This document shows positions 52,587-62,772 of a stretch of 64,000 bases of DNA, piece by piece. Source of the DNA: Ulvibacterium sp965228935 (lineage in GTDB: Bacteria; Bacteroidota; Bacteroidia; Flavobacteriales; Flavobacteriaceae); contig NZ_OZ245846.1 of the NCBI RefSeq assembly GCF_965228935.1, forward strand, positions 248,001 to 312,000. The letters are read 5' to 3'. Under the pieces are notes generated by a model. It saw only the letters and a list, made by a program, of their open reading frames with translations. It was not told the DNA's origin and did no database searches. The first letter of the stretch is position 1, and each line of letters starts with the position of its first letter. Made by a program: the position numbers and the translations under genes.

Positions 52587-53677
52587 TGCGCTATAATTGG
52601 CAACAAAAAGATTGGCCCAATTTTCAATATCAAATTACTGATATTGAGGATTTGCTTTTTGACTTTGCCCAACGAACCGGGCGAATCAGTGGGGTGTTGG
52701 AAGGACTTTCCAAAACCGAGCAAACGGAGGCCATGATTAACCTTATAGTTTCAGAGGCTATTAAGACCTCGGAAATCGAAGGCGAGTATTTGAGCCGAAA
52801 CGATGTGATGTCGTCCATTCGAAGAAACTTAGGACTTAACCCAGAATTACCCTTGACGAAAGACAAACGGGCTGAAGGGGTAGCTGAATTGATGCTTGCC
52901 GTCCGTAATGATTTTAAAAAACCGCTGACAAACGAAATGCTTTTTATTTGGCACGCCATGTTGATGAGGGGCAATACTCAAATTCAAATAGGTAAATGGC
53001 GTACCCATGAGGAACCTATGCAAATCGTTTCTGGTGGCATGGGCAGAGAGGTTGTTCATTTTGAAGCCCCACCATCCAAAAAGGTCACTGCTGAAATGAA
53101 TGGCTTTATCAAATGGTTCAATACTTCGCAAACTGAAATCAAAAAACCTATCGTAAGAGCTGCCATTGCCCATCTCTATTTTGAAACCATTCACCCATTT
53201 GAAGATGGGAATGGTAGAATTGGCCGTGCTGTGGCGGAAAAGGCACTTTCGCAAAGTATCGGTCGTCCCGTGCTGTTCAGTTTGTCCAAATCCATTGAGG
53301 GAAACAAAAAGGCCTATTACGATGCCTTGCAAAAGGCACAGCGTTCGAATGAAATCACTGACTGGATAAATTACTTTGTCAAAACGGTTGTGGATGCCCA
53401 AATCGATGCCGAGCAAGAAATCGAATTCACTTTAAAAAAGACCAAGTTCTTTGACCAACACAAAGATGAACTCAATGAGCGTCAACAAAAAGTAGTTCGA
53501 AGAATGTTGGATGAAGGTCATCAGGGATTTGAAGGGGGCATGAACGCCCGAAAATATGTTTCATTGGCAAAAACATCCAAAGCAACGGCCACAAGGGATT
53601 TGCAAGACTTGGTGGCTAAGGGTGTTTTCAAAGTTATTGGAGGTGGGAGGAGTACACGTTATGAAATCAATATTTGA
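52586..53677 (+). CDS. Fic-family protein (putative AMP-transferase) with DUF4172 N terminus
   Basis: 363 residues. DUF4172-type N-terminal domain, self-inhibition motif T61-x3-E65-G66 (TSEIEGE) and Fic active site H203PFEDGNGR211. A C-terminal winged helix (VSLAKTSKATATRDLQDLVA) could bind DNA. Fic enzymes transfer AMP from ATP to protein hydroxyls; the inhibition helix places it in the N-terminally inhibited class. Single-gene Fic proteins of this type are often called stand-alone toxins. A pair of operator-like sites precedes the gene. Confidence 0.92.
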   Translation: MRYNWQQKDWPNFQYQITDIEDLLFDFAQRTGRISGVLEGLSKTEQTEAMINLIVSEAIKTSEIEGEYLSRNDVMSSIRRNLGLNPELPLTKDKRAEGVAELMLAVRNDFKKPLTNEMLFIWHAMLMRGNTQIQIGKWRTHEEPMQIVSGGMGREVVHFEAPPSKKVTAEMNGFIKWFNTSQTEIKKPIVRAAIAHLYFETIHPFEDGNGRIGRAVAEKALSQSIGRPVLFSLSKSIEGNKKAYYDALQKAQRSNEITDWINYFVKTVVDAQIDAEQEIEFTLKKTKFFDQHKDELNERQQKVVRRMLDEGHQGFEGGMNARKYVSLAKTSKATATRDLQDLVAKGVFKVIGGGRSTRYEINI

Positions 53678-53739
53678 ACCAAAAGTTCGTTAAAGCTTGA
53701 ATACACTCCTGAATCTATACATTTCTGATACTAGAATAA

Positions 53740-54126
53740 ATGGTAAACGTTCTTCATAAATCCCTTACCTATTTTATTGCTTTTGTATGGCTCGTAAATG
53801 GCCTTTTATGTAAAGTGCTCAACCTAGTTCCTCGACATCAAGAGATCGTTGGCCGGATACTTGGCGAAGATTATTCAAGACCGTTGACATTTGTCATTGG
53901 CCTTGCGGAAATCGTTGTGGCCATCTGGGTCTTGAGTGGCTTTAAATCACGCCTGAATGCCATACTTCAGATTCTGGCGGTCATCACCATGAATGCTCTT
54001 GAATTTATTCTTGTTCCCGATGTGTTGTTATGGGGAAAGTTCAACGCCCTTTTTGCATTTTTATTTGTTATTATCATATACTTTAATGAGTATCATTTAA
54101 AAAATAAGGTAAAACCACAATCATAA
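53740..54126 (+). CDS. DoxX-like membrane protein
   Basis: 128 residues with four TM helices (YFIAFVWLVNGLLCKVL; LTFVIGLAEIVVAIWVL; AILQILAVITMNALEFI; NALFAFLFVIIIYFNEY), matching the DoxX-like group found next to DUF2071 genes. The next start follows 1 base after the stop, so it is the first gene of a four-gene operon. Confidence 0.75.
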   Translation: MVNVLHKSLTYFIAFVWLVNGLLCKVLNLVPRHQEIVGRILGEDYSRPLTFVIGLAEIVVAIWVLSGFKSRLNAILQILAVITMNALEFILVPDVLLWGKFNALFAFLFVIIIYFNEYHLKNKVKPQS

Positions 54127-54127
54127 T

Positions 54128-54868
54128 ATGCTCAGGTCTTTTAAGAATCATCCTTTTGCTGTTGAGGCTTTTTTTGAAAGTTCACTGGTTTTGACCTTTG
54201 CGTTTCCAAAAAGACAATTGCAAAATCTGATTCCAGACTGTTTGGAGCTCGATTCTTTTGAGGATACTTGGGCCTTTGTTGCAGTAGCGATGGTTCAAAC
54301 CAAGCACTTGCGACCTAAAGGTTTCCCTAAGTTCCTGGGAAATGATTTTTTTCTGATTGGATATCGCATTTTCGTTAGATACACAAACAATGCCGGGAAA
54401 AGGTTAAGAGGACTATACATTCTGAAGTCCGAAACTAACAAAAGGAAAATGGAGTTTTTTGGAAACATTTTTACCCACTATCATTATAACACTGTTGATA
54501 TTACTAGGACTGAAAAAAATGGTGTTTTGGAAATAAGCTCTGTCCAATCTGCTTTCAAAGTTAAAACCGACATTTCAGCAAATATTGTTTCAATTCCCGA
54601 AAACTCACCATTTTCCGATTGGAAAGAAGCCAAACGTTTTGCTGGCCCCCTGCCCTTTACATTCACATATCAACCGCATACAAAAGAAGTTTTAATCATT
54701 GAGGGTGTACGACAAAACTGGAAACCGAAACCTGTTAGGGTATTGGATTATCAAGTTTCATTCTTAGATACTTTAAATATGGAAAATCCCATCTTGGCAA
54801 ATGCTTTTATCATCGAAAACATTCCATACTACTGGAAAAAAGGAAAGAAAGAACGATGGGGCAGTTAA
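54128..54868 (+). CDS. DUF2071 (YqjF-like) protein
   Basis: 246 residues. Family pattern: VLTFAFPKRQLQNLIPDCLE, WAFVAVAMVQTKHLRPKGFP, FFLIGYRIFVRY, RGLYILKSETNKRKMEFFGN. DUF2071 proteins resemble acetoacetate-decarboxylase-like folds, and function is unknown. Overlaps the following methyltransferase gene by 13 bp, a sign of coupled translation. Confidence 0.8.
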   Translation: MLRSFKNHPFAVEAFFESSLVLTFAFPKRQLQNLIPDCLELDSFEDTWAFVAVAMVQTKHLRPKGFPKFLGNDFFLIGYRIFVRYTNNAGKRLRGLYILKSETNKRKMEFFGNIFTHYHYNTVDITRTEKNGVLEISSVQSAFKVKTDISANIVSIPENSPFSDWKEAKRFAGPLPFTFTYQPHTKEVLIIEGVRQNWKPKPVRVLDYQVSFLDTLNMENPILANAFIIENIPYYWKKGKKERWGS

Positions 54869-55623
54869 GAAAACCTTTTCAGGGAGTGGCCAATATTCTT
54901 CGATTTAACTGGCACTTCTATGCCATAGGAGTAGTGGTTGTTATGGCTTTGGTACTGGTCGCAATATTTTTAATTCCGAAGGAATTCAAGACTTTATTCA
55001 ATATAGCTATCCTTTTGGCAATTCTAAATATTTCAGCATCTTTAATTGTGTCCTGGTATGTTTATGATTATTCCGAATTATATGAATTATCATGGCTAGA
55101 CAGACTCAAACTTCCTAAAAAAGCTAAGGTTGTCAATATTAATGCTGGTTTTGATGAAACTAGCTCCTTAATAAAAAATAAGCTAAAGGTATCAGAACTA
55201 AAGGTTCTCGATTTTTATGACCCTAATAAACATACTGAGATTTCTATAAAAAGAGCTAGAAAGGCCTATCCACCATATCCGAATACGATGCGCATTCAAA
55301 CCGATTCCATCCCCTTGGGAACAGATTCAATTGATGCCGCCTTAACTGTTTTATCCGCGCATGAAATTCGAGATTCCGAAGAAAGAAGTCATTTTTTTAA
55401 GGAAGTCAACCGTATTTTAAAACCTGGTGGGAATTCCATTGTAGTAGAGCATCAGCGAGACATGCCCAATATGCTGGCTTTTGGTATGGGAGCTTTTCAC
55501 TTTTTTAGTGCGAAAGAATGGTTGAAGACGTTCAACTCAGCTGGTCTTGAAATTAAAGAAACATTCAGAATCACTCCGTTCATCACAGCATATATACTCG
55601 AGAAAAATGGAAATACACCTTAG
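54856..55623 (+). CDS. Membrane-anchored class I SAM-dependent methyltransferase-like protein
   Basis: 255 residues. Two N-terminal TM helices (YAIGVVVVMALVLVAIFLI; IAILLAILNISASLIVSWYV) precede a Rossmann-type domain. The usual glycine-rich loop is altered (VVNINAGFDETSS where LDxGxGxG is normal), but later motifs are present (DSIDAALTVLSAHEIRDSEE; EVNRILKPGGNSIVVEHQRD). SAM binding is therefore uncertain. Operon with its neighbours; overlaps the next gene by 17 bp. Confidence 0.75.
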   Translation: MGQLRKPFQGVANILRFNWHFYAIGVVVVMALVLVAIFLIPKEFKTLFNIAILLAILNISASLIVSWYVYDYSELYELSWLDRLKLPKKAKVVNINAGFDETSSLIKNKLKVSELKVLDFYDPNKHTEISIKRARKAYPPYPNTMRIQTDSIPLGTDSIDAALTVLSAHEIRDSEERSHFFKEVNRILKPGGNSIVVEHQRDMPNMLAFGMGAFHFFSAKEWLKTFNSAGLEIKETFRITPFITAYILEKNGNTP

Positions 55624-56002
55624 AATTATTGGCGCCTTATTGGTCATTTTGGCCTTTGTTCATGTTATTTTCCCGAAATACTTCAATTGGGCCAAGGAAA
55701 CAGCAGCTATGAGCCTTATCAATCGCCAAATGATGTATGTTCATACTTTGTTCATTGCACTCACCGTTTTTCTAATGGGACTCCTTTGTGTAACTTCCGC
55801 TACCGAAATGGTGACGACTCCGTTGGGCAGGAAAATTGCGCTAGGCCTAGGGATATTTTGGATAATTCGCCTGTTCATACAACTGTTCGGGTATTCATCA
55901 AAGCTTTGGAAAGGGAAGGGTTTTGAGACCATCGTCCATGTGGCCTTTACTCTATTTTGGATTTATATGGGCATAGTATTTATGGTGGTCGCCAATGGCT
56001 AA
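55607..56002 (+). CDS. Four-TM membrane protein, unknown function
   Basis: 131 residues from the ATG at 55607, which overlaps the methyltransferase end; an upstream in-frame Met lies deep inside that gene and is rejected. TM segments: IIGALLVILAFVHVIFP, MYVHTLFIALTVFLMGLLCV, ALGLGIFWIIRLFIQLFGY, HVAFTLFWIYMGIVFMVV. Last gene of the DoxX-like/DUF2071/methyltransferase operon. Confidence 0.75.
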   Translation: MEIHLRIIGALLVILAFVHVIFPKYFNWAKETAAMSLINRQMMYVHTLFIALTVFLMGLLCVTSATEMVTTPLGRKIALGLGIFWIIRLFIQLFGYSSKLWKGKGFETIVHVAFTLFWIYMGIVFMVVANG

Positions 56003-56142
56003 GATGAGAGAAAACGAAGTTTTGAAATGCAAATCCCTGAAATCTTTTCTAATTACTATTTCCCTAGCTAAAAAGATGGCTTCACTCATTAGTACTTGAA
56101 TTAAGGAAGATAATTTTAGTACTTGTTGCAAAACTAACCAAT

Positions 56143-59100
56143 ATGAAAAAGTCAATATTCTTCTTACTTCTAACCATAGGATTCCAACTCCTTTCTGCAC
56201 AAACCAAATATGATAGACTTTGGAAAGAAGTGGAACAATTTGAACTTCAAGGTAAGTTCAAAAGTGCAGCCGAAATAACTGATAAAATTTTGAGAAGGGC
56301 TGAACGCTCTGAAGAAAGCGCACAATTAATCAAAAGCTTTATCTACAAATCAAAGTTTGCACTTCTACTCGAAGAAGATGCACAGCAAAACATCGTTTCT
56401 GAAATAAGAGTTTACATCGCTAAAAGCGATTTCCCTACAAACGTCATATTAAAATCAGTATATGCTGGTTTTCTAGAACAATATCTAAGCCAAAACCAGT
56501 ATAAAATCCGAAATAGGACGCAAACCTCAAATAGCGGTTCATCCGATAATTTTGAAGTGTGGGATATAAATGCACTAGTGAATAAAATTGGAAATCTTTA
56601 TCAAGAATCCGTTTCAGATGGAATAAGGTTAAAACAAATTCCCATTAAAGACTATGAGGCCATACTGACCGATAGCAGAACCTCTTCAAAGTATAGACCT
56701 ACACTCTTCGATTTTCTAGTTCATCGTGCTCTCGAATTTTACAAAATAGACCGGGTATATACAAATCGGCCAAAGGAGCGTTTTTTACTGAATGATCGAA
56801 TGCTATTTGAACCTACAATGGGGTTTTCCTCCGAGAAGTTTTATACCCTTGACAGTGTTTATTCCAATCGAAATGCGGTAAAATATTTTCAAAAGCTAGA
56901 GTCTTTCCACCAGAATAAGGACACCCTAGCCTATATTGATATTGTTTTGCAGCGCCTGAAGTTCATGAAAAACAACGCACTCGTTACTCGCAAAGGCTCG
57001 CTCTATTTTAAAGCTTTGAAAAAGCTGAGGGACGAATATAAAAATCATGAGACGTCGGCGGTAATCGACTACGAAATTGCAAACTTTCTCTTTGAGGCTT
57101 CCAAGGAGCAGAACGCAAAGAATAGCATGAAGCTAAAAACGAAGAGAATAGAGGCCTTTGAAATATGTGATAATGCGATAAAGAACCATTCCAATTCCGA
57201 CGGGGGGCTTCTATGCAAAATTTTAAAGAACACAATCGAAGAAAAGAAACTGAATATTGAGACCGAAAAGAATATTCTACCGCAAAAACCATTTTTGGCA
57301 AAAGTTGAATTTAGGAATGTAGATAGTCTTTATATATCTATGTATAGAATCCCTTTTGACTATTTTGAGGATAGCCATTCATATGTTAGGGATAGTCTCT
57401 CGCTCGAAATAATTCAGACAAAAAAACCAATGGCTTCCAAGTTCTTTTCGCTTCAAAAAAAGGCGGATTTCTATGAATATACCACTGAAATTGATCTACC
57501 TGCACTTTCGATAGGCCATTACATGATAGTTGCCTCAAGTATTAAGAACGTGAGCGATTTGAATGAAATCTATACTTCCGATGTAGTCAATGTAACCAAT
57601 CTAGCACTGTTGTCTTCTCAAACGGATGATCATCTGAATCTAAAATTCTTAAATCGTGAAAATGGCAAACCCATTCCTAATGCCAAAATAACCATTACAG
57701 ATGGAGAAAAGCTAAATAAGGAAGGAAAGACCAACTCCTTTGGTGAATATCATGTAAAGCGAAGCAAAAAGGAAGTCTACGATTTGAGGATAGTCGCATC
57801 AATTAAAGACGATACTTTATTACACAATGACTACAGCCTCTATCGAACTTATCGGAATGAAAAAGATGACGAGCATATAGCCAAATTGTATCTTTTTATG
57901 GATCGGAGCATATATCGCCCAGGACAAACTTTGTATTTCAAGGGAATGCTCATTGAAAAGAAAAAAGGCATTTCAAAGGTTGTTCCCAATACTTATGTAA
58001 GCGTTTCAATAGAGGATGCAAATGGAGAGGATCTCAAGACATTCAGATTACGAACCAACCAATATGGCTCGGTAAATGGAGAATTTAAGATTCCTAAAAA
58101 TTCAATGACTGGAGAATTTTATATCTATATGGATGAAGACGAAGGTGATGAGGATGGTAGATACGATCGTTACTGGGATAAAGTAGATGATATGGACTAC
58201 ACGGAAATCGCCTTTTCCGTAGAAGAGTATAAGCGTCCTAAATTTGAAATATCCTTTGAAGATATAACGGAAAACTTAATTATTGGTGATTCAGTTTCAG
58301 TATCAGGTTCAGCTAAAGCGTTTTTAGGTTCCGATATCTCAAATGCCAAAGTGGACTACACCGTAGAGAGGAATACAATATCGCTATCGAATAGCTATTA
58401 TTATCGAGGAGATAAAGAAGTGGTAGCCCAAGGAGAGACCGATACCAATGGCCAAGGAAAATTTACCATTCCTTTTTTTGCCATACCGGATTCCACTTTG
58501 ATAGAAGCAAATAGACCGGTTTTTTCGTACGACATAAGTGTAGATATAACGGATATTAACGGCGAAACGAGAACAGGAGAAAAAACAGTTTATATAGGTT
58601 ATCATAATCTTAAAACTCAAATTACTGTAGCTCAAAGATTAAACGCAGAAGAAGAAAATAGTATTGGAGTAGCTGCCAAGAACTTGAATGACCAACCTAT
58701 TGAGGCAGAGGTAAAACTTGAGGTATTTAAGATTGACGAACCGGAACGTATTCTAAGAAAAAAACCATGGTCGGTTGTGGAATTGCAGTCTATATCGAAG
58801 GATAAGTACTCAGAACTTTTCCCAAATGAACCCTATGACAGTACAGACGTTAAGGAGAATTGGCCGAAAGGAGATAAAGTTTTCCAAAAAAACTTCAACA
58901 CCGAAGGTGACGACAAAATAATGCTGGGCGATATTTCTGACTGGAAATCAGGTTTATATAAAATTGAAATTACTGTTATAGACAGCAGGAAAGATACTGT
59001 AAGCACAAGCACATCTTTTAAGGTATTCAATCCAAGCGATAATTATTTGTCGAGCAACGAAATATTCAAATATGAGTTGGTCAATTCTGAATTTAAGACG

Positions 59101-62100
59101 GATGGATTCATACTGTTGAAATTTAAAACATCAGTAGAAGAACTTCATGTGTTTACCGAGGGCTACTACGTTGACAAAGAGGTATTTAAAGAATTGGTTC
59201 ACATTACCAATGGCAACAGTTTGGTCAAAGTCCCGGTAGAGAACTATTACAAAGATAAATTGGTATTCAATTTCTACTACACAAAGTTCAACAGCTTATA
59301 TAGTGATCAGTTTGCCGTCAATTTTCCTGAAGTCGAAAAAGCCCTTTCTGTCGAAACACTGAGTTTTAGAAACAAGCTGATTCCCGATTCCAAAGAAAAT
59401 TGGAGCTTTAGGATAACCGATTCCAATAGGGAAAGTGCGCAAGCGGAAGTATTGGCAGCGATGTACGACACTTCGTTAGACCAATTTAGGGAACATAGTT
59501 GGAACCAAGATATAGGATTTAGGAATTACAACTATTCTAGTGCCCCATATATCCAAAACATGGGATCCTTTGAGACAAATAGTTTTAGGCCTTTTAACTA
59601 TATAAAAAAACGTAATATCCTTCCTTTTTTGAAAAATTACCATCAGCTCAATTGGTTTGGATTGAACTTCGGTAAAATGAGTTACGAAAACGAAAAATAC
59701 CTCAAAAGTCTAAGTCAAAAGGTACAACAACCACAGAGGATAGATGGCAATATCAGTGGTATCGTAGCCGATCAAGATGGTATTCCATTACCAGGAGTGA
59801 ATGTAATTGTAAAGGGAACCACGTATGGTACCCAAACCGATTTTGACGGCTTCTACTCTATCAACGCACCCGTGGGCTCAGAATTAGTCTTTAGTTATAT
59901 CGGTCAAAAAAGTGAGCAAGTCGCCATAAAAAAATCAGGTTCGGTAAATGTAGTCTTGACCGAAGATGCTCAAGCGTTGGACGAGGTCGTAATAGTCGGT
60001 TATGGTGCCGTTAGAAAAAAGTCGTTAACCGGATCGGTCACCTACATAAATGCAAGCAGTGTATACGCAGACATTGAACGCAAATTACAGGGAAAGGTAG
60101 CTGGTGTTAACATTACCCAAACGGCCGGTACTCCGGGAACGGGTTCAGAAATTATTATTCGAGGCTTAAGTTCCGTCTCTAATGACAATCGAACGTTATT
60201 CGTTATTGATGGAGTTCCCATGGAGTTTGAAGATGGTATATCTTCTGAAGTTACCCTATTACCTGATGACATTGCTGATATTCAGGTGCTAAAAGACAGT
60301 GCCGCTACAGCAATCTATGGTTCAAGAGGGGCAAATGGAGTGGTAATAATAACTACAAAAAAAGGACTTGAAGATGCTTTGCAGGTCGAACCAAGGTCTG
60401 ATTTAAAAGAAACAGCCTTTTTCTTTCCAAACCTCACTACTAATAGCCAAGGTACACTTAGCTTTAACTTTACATCTCCACAGGCTTTGACCAAATGGAA
60501 ATTTATGCTCTTGGCGCATACAAAAGATTTAGAACTTGGAGGTCTTGAAAAAACTGTGATTACGCAGAAAGATTTGAGCGTTATACCTAACAGTCCAAGA
60601 TTTTTAAGGGAAAAAGATTCTATTGTCTTTTCGGCGAAACTAAGTAATCTGACTACTAACCCACTTTCTGGAACTTCCGTACTGCAACTTTTTGATGCCA
60701 TAACGATGAAGCCAATTGGCGAAAAAGTGATAAAATCACCACAGACCAAAAACTTCAATTTAGCTCCGCAGGCCAATACCGAAATTTCATGGCAATTGGT
60801 AATTCCTGAAGGTATACAGGCCATTCAATATAAAATATTGGCTAAAGCTGGACAGCAAAGTGACGGCGAAGCAAACATACTGCCAGTATTATCCAATAGA
60901 ATATTGGTTACTGAAGCTCAACCTTTATGGGTGGTACCCGGTAAGAATAGGGAAGTAGAGTTTAAGAAGCTATTATCAAACGACTCAAAATCCCGTAAAA
61001 ATCATAAGTTCACAATTGAGTACACCTCAAATCCGGCTTGGTTGGCTATTAAGTCCCTCCCATATTTGATGGAATTTCCACATGAATGTGCAGAGCAAAC
61101 CTTTTCTCGGTTCTATGCGAATGCCCTTGCTGAATCCATCACAAAGAACAATCCAAGGGTTGAAGAAGTTTTTAAAAGTTGGAGGGCTAACGGAACTGAC
61201 GAATCCCACTTGGAAAAGAATGAAGACCTAAAATCCATACTCCTTTCTGAAACACCATGGGTAAAAGATGCCATGAATGAAAAGGAAATCAAGGCAAACT
61301 TGGCGAACTTGTTCGAATCGGAAAAAGTACGAGATCAGCAGAACCAGAGTCTAAACAAGCTAAAAGAACTGCAACTTAGCTCAGGAGGTTTTCCTTGGTT
61401 TGCGGGTGGAAGTGAAAGCGAATTCATTACCAGACACATCGTAGCGGGATTTGGACATCTCAGCAAATTGAACACGCAAAATGAAAGTGACTATAAAGCA
61501 AAACCGATTGTAAAAAAGGCTTTAGAATTTATGGATAAAGAGTTTCTAAAAGACCACAAAGATCGATTCGAAAAAGTTTCCGATACCTCAAGCGTTATTT
61601 TGAACAATAAGATAATTCACTACTTATACGCAAGAAGCTTTTACTTAGAGACTTATCCGCTTTCCAAAAAATTAGAGGCTATTTCAAATAGGTATGTAAA
61701 GAAAAGTCAAGAATCTTGGTTAACGCAATCGCTTTACAATAAAGGAATGATAGTATTATTCCTTAATCGAATGGAAGAAAAAGAAGAAGCATCCAAAATT
61801 CTGGAGGCATTAAAACAGCAGGCTGTGGATAGTGAAGAAAACGGAATGTATTGGAAAGAAAATACGTCAAGTTGGCACTGGTACCAAGCACCGGTCGAAA
61901 CTCAAGCCTTATTGATAGAGGCATTTACCGAAATCGGAACCGATACTAAAACCATTGACAAATTAAAACTTTGGTTATTGAAAAATAAACGCACCAATCA
62001 ATGGGCGACCACAAAGGCGACCACTGAGGCCATTTATGCCCTTTTAATGAACGGAAGCGATTGGCTCTCTGTCAGTGACAATACTTTAATTGAAATAGGG

Positions 62101-62724
62101 GACGAAAGAATAAAGTCGAAAAAATTGGAATCCACTCAAAAAGAAGCTGGCACTGGATATCTTAAAGTCGATTGGTCGGATGACGAAATTACACAGAAAA
62201 TGGCTACTGTGCAGGTTTCCAACAAAAGCGATATAAGCGGTTTTGGGGGCGTTTACTGGCAATATTTTGAGGATTTGGACAAGGTTGTAACCTCCGAAAA
62301 AAGTCCCTTACAAATCAAGAAAGAAGTTTTTGTTAAAACGAGAACGGAAAATGGTGAAAAGTTAATTCCTGTGAATGCAAGTTCCGTATCGCTCGGCAAT
62401 GTTGTAACCATACGAATGGAAATAACTTCATCCGAAGATTTGGAATTTGTTCACCTTAAAGATTTGAGGGCCTCCGGCTTAGAGCCTATCGATGTACTGT
62501 CAGAATACAAATGGCAAGATGGATTGGGATATTACCAATCGACCAAAGATGTTGCCACCCATTTTTTCTTCGACCGACTACCCAAAGGAATTTATGTCTT
62601 TGAATATGACTTACGAGCCAATAATAGTGGTGATTTCTCCAACGGCATTACAACCATTCAAAGTATGTATGCCCCGGAATTTACAAGTCATTCCGAAGGG
62701 TTACGGTTGAACATCAAAAAATAA
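56143..62724 (+). CDS. Giant alpha-2-macroglobulin-family protein with inserted SusC-like plug module
   Basis: 2193 residues. Signal peptide FFLLLTIGFQLLSAQ. Residues 25-500 form a helical/beta region. An MG2-type domain begins about 583 (LYLFMDRSIYRPGQTLYFKG). At about 1202-1290 a CarboxypepD_reg domain (ISGIVADQDGIPLPGVNVIV) and at 1300-1408 a TonB-receptor plug domain (RKLQGKVAGVNITQTAGTPG, VLKDSAATAIYGSRGANGVV) are inserted, with no beta-barrel following. The A2M domain resumes at about 1418 (ETAFFFPNLTTNSQGTLSFN). A thioester motif CAEQ is at C1649-Q1652 (EFPHECAEQTFSRFYANAL), then an alpha-toroid. A2Ms trap proteases by thioester chemistry; the insert may link it to outer-membrane partners. 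Confidence 0.88.
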   Translation: MKKSIFFLLLTIGFQLLSAQTKYDRLWKEVEQFELQGKFKSAAEITDKILRRAERSEESAQLIKSFIYKSKFALLLEEDAQQNIVSEIRVYIAKSDFPTNVILKSVYAGFLEQYLSQNQYKIRNRTQTSNSGSSDNFEVWDINALVNKIGNLYQESVSDGIRLKQIPIKDYEAILTDSRTSSKYRPTLFDFLVHRALEFYKIDRVYTNRPKERFLLNDRMLFEPTMGFSSEKFYTLDSVYSNRNAVKYFQKLESFHQNKDTLAYIDIVLQRLKFMKNNALVTRKGSLYFKALKKLRDEYKNHETSAVIDYEIANFLFEASKEQNAKNSMKLKTKRIEAFEICDNAIKNHSNSDGGLLCKILKNTIEEKKLNIETEKNILPQKPFLAKVEFRNVDSLYISMYRIPFDYFEDSHSYVRDSLSLEIIQTKKPMASKFFSLQKKADFYEYTTEIDLPALSIGHYMIVASSIKNVSDLNEIYTSDVVNVTNLALLSSQTDDHLNLKFLNRENGKPIPNAKITITDGEKLNKEGKTNSFGEYHVKRSKKEVYDLRIVASIKDDTLLHNDYSLYRTYRNEKDDEHIAKLYLFMDRSIYRPGQTLYFKGMLIEKKKGISKVVPNTYVSVSIEDANGEDLKTFRLRTNQYGSVNGEFKIPKNSMTGEFYIYMDEDEGDEDGRYDRYWDKVDDMDYTEIAFSVEEYKRPKFEISFEDITENLIIGDSVSVSGSAKAFLGSDISNAKVDYTVERNTISLSNSYYYRGDKEVVAQGETDTNGQGKFTIPFFAIPDSTLIEANRPVFSYDISVDITDINGETRTGEKTVYIGYHNLKTQITVAQRLNAEEENSIGVAAKNLNDQPIEAEVKLEVFKIDEPERILRKKPWSVVELQSISKDKYSELFPNEPYDSTDVKENWPKGDKVFQKNFNTEGDDKIMLGDISDWKSGLYKIEITVIDSRKDTVSTSTSFKVFNPSDNYLSSNEIFKYELVNSEFKTDGFILLKFKTSVEELHVFTEGYYVDKEVFKELVHITNGNSLVKVPVENYYKDKLVFNFYYTKFNSLYSDQFAVNFPEVEKALSVETLSFRNKLIPDSKENWSFRITDSNRESAQAEVLAAMYDTSLDQFREHSWNQDIGFRNYNYSSAPYIQNMGSFETNSFRPFNYIKKRNILPFLKNYHQLNWFGLNFGKMSYENEKYLKSLSQKVQQPQRIDGNISGIVADQDGIPLPGVNVIVKGTTYGTQTDFDGFYSINAPVGSELVFSYIGQKSEQVAIKKSGSVNVVLTEDAQALDEVVIVGYGAVRKKSLTGSVTYINASSVYADIERKLQGKVAGVNITQTAGTPGTGSEIIIRGLSSVSNDNRTLFVIDGVPMEFEDGISSEVTLLPDDIADIQVLKDSAATAIYGSRGANGVVIITTKKGLEDALQVEPRSDLKETAFFFPNLTTNSQGTLSFNFTSPQALTKWKFMLLAHTKDLELGGLEKTVITQKDLSVIPNSPRFLREKDSIVFSAKLSNLTTNPLSGTSVLQLFDAITMKPIGEKVIKSPQTKNFNLAPQANTEISWQLVIPEGIQAIQYKILAKAGQQSDGEANILPVLSNRILVTEAQPLWVVPGKNREVEFKKLLSNDSKSRKNHKFTIEYTSNPAWLAIKSLPYLMEFPHECAEQTFSRFYANALAESITKNNPRVEEVFKSWRANGTDESHLEKNEDLKSILLSETPWVKDAMNEKEIKANLANLFESEKVRDQQNQSLNKLKELQLSSGGFPWFAGGSESEFITRHIVAGFGHLSKLNTQNESDYKAKPIVKKALEFMDKEFLKDHKDRFEKVSDTSSVILNNKIIHYLYARSFYLETYPLSKKLEAISNRYVKKSQESWLTQSLYNKGMIVLFLNRMEEKEEASKILEALKQQAVDSEENGMYWKENTSSWHWYQAPVETQALLIEAFTEIGTDTKTIDKLKLWLLKNKRTNQWATTKATTEAIYALLMNGSDWLSVSDNTLIEIGDERIKSKKLESTQKEAGTGYLKVDWSDDEITQKMATVQVSNKSDISGFGGVYWQYFEDLDKVVTSEKSPLQIKKEVFVKTRTENGEKLIPVNASSVSLGNVVTIRMEITSSEDLEFVHLKDLRASGLEPIDVLSEYKWQDGLGYYQSTKDVATHFFFDRLPKGIYVFEYDLRANNSGDFSNGITTIQSMYAPEFTSHSEGLRLNIKK

Positions 62725-62772
62725 GATTCCATGGAAAAGATGCGGATTGTTGCCACTTTCAATTTCTAAAAT

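Noticed and set aside
59743..60370. A complete SusC/TonB-dependent receptor
   Set aside because: Only the CarboxypepD_reg and plug parts are present, and no 22-strand barrel follows; the frame returns to alpha-2-macroglobulin.
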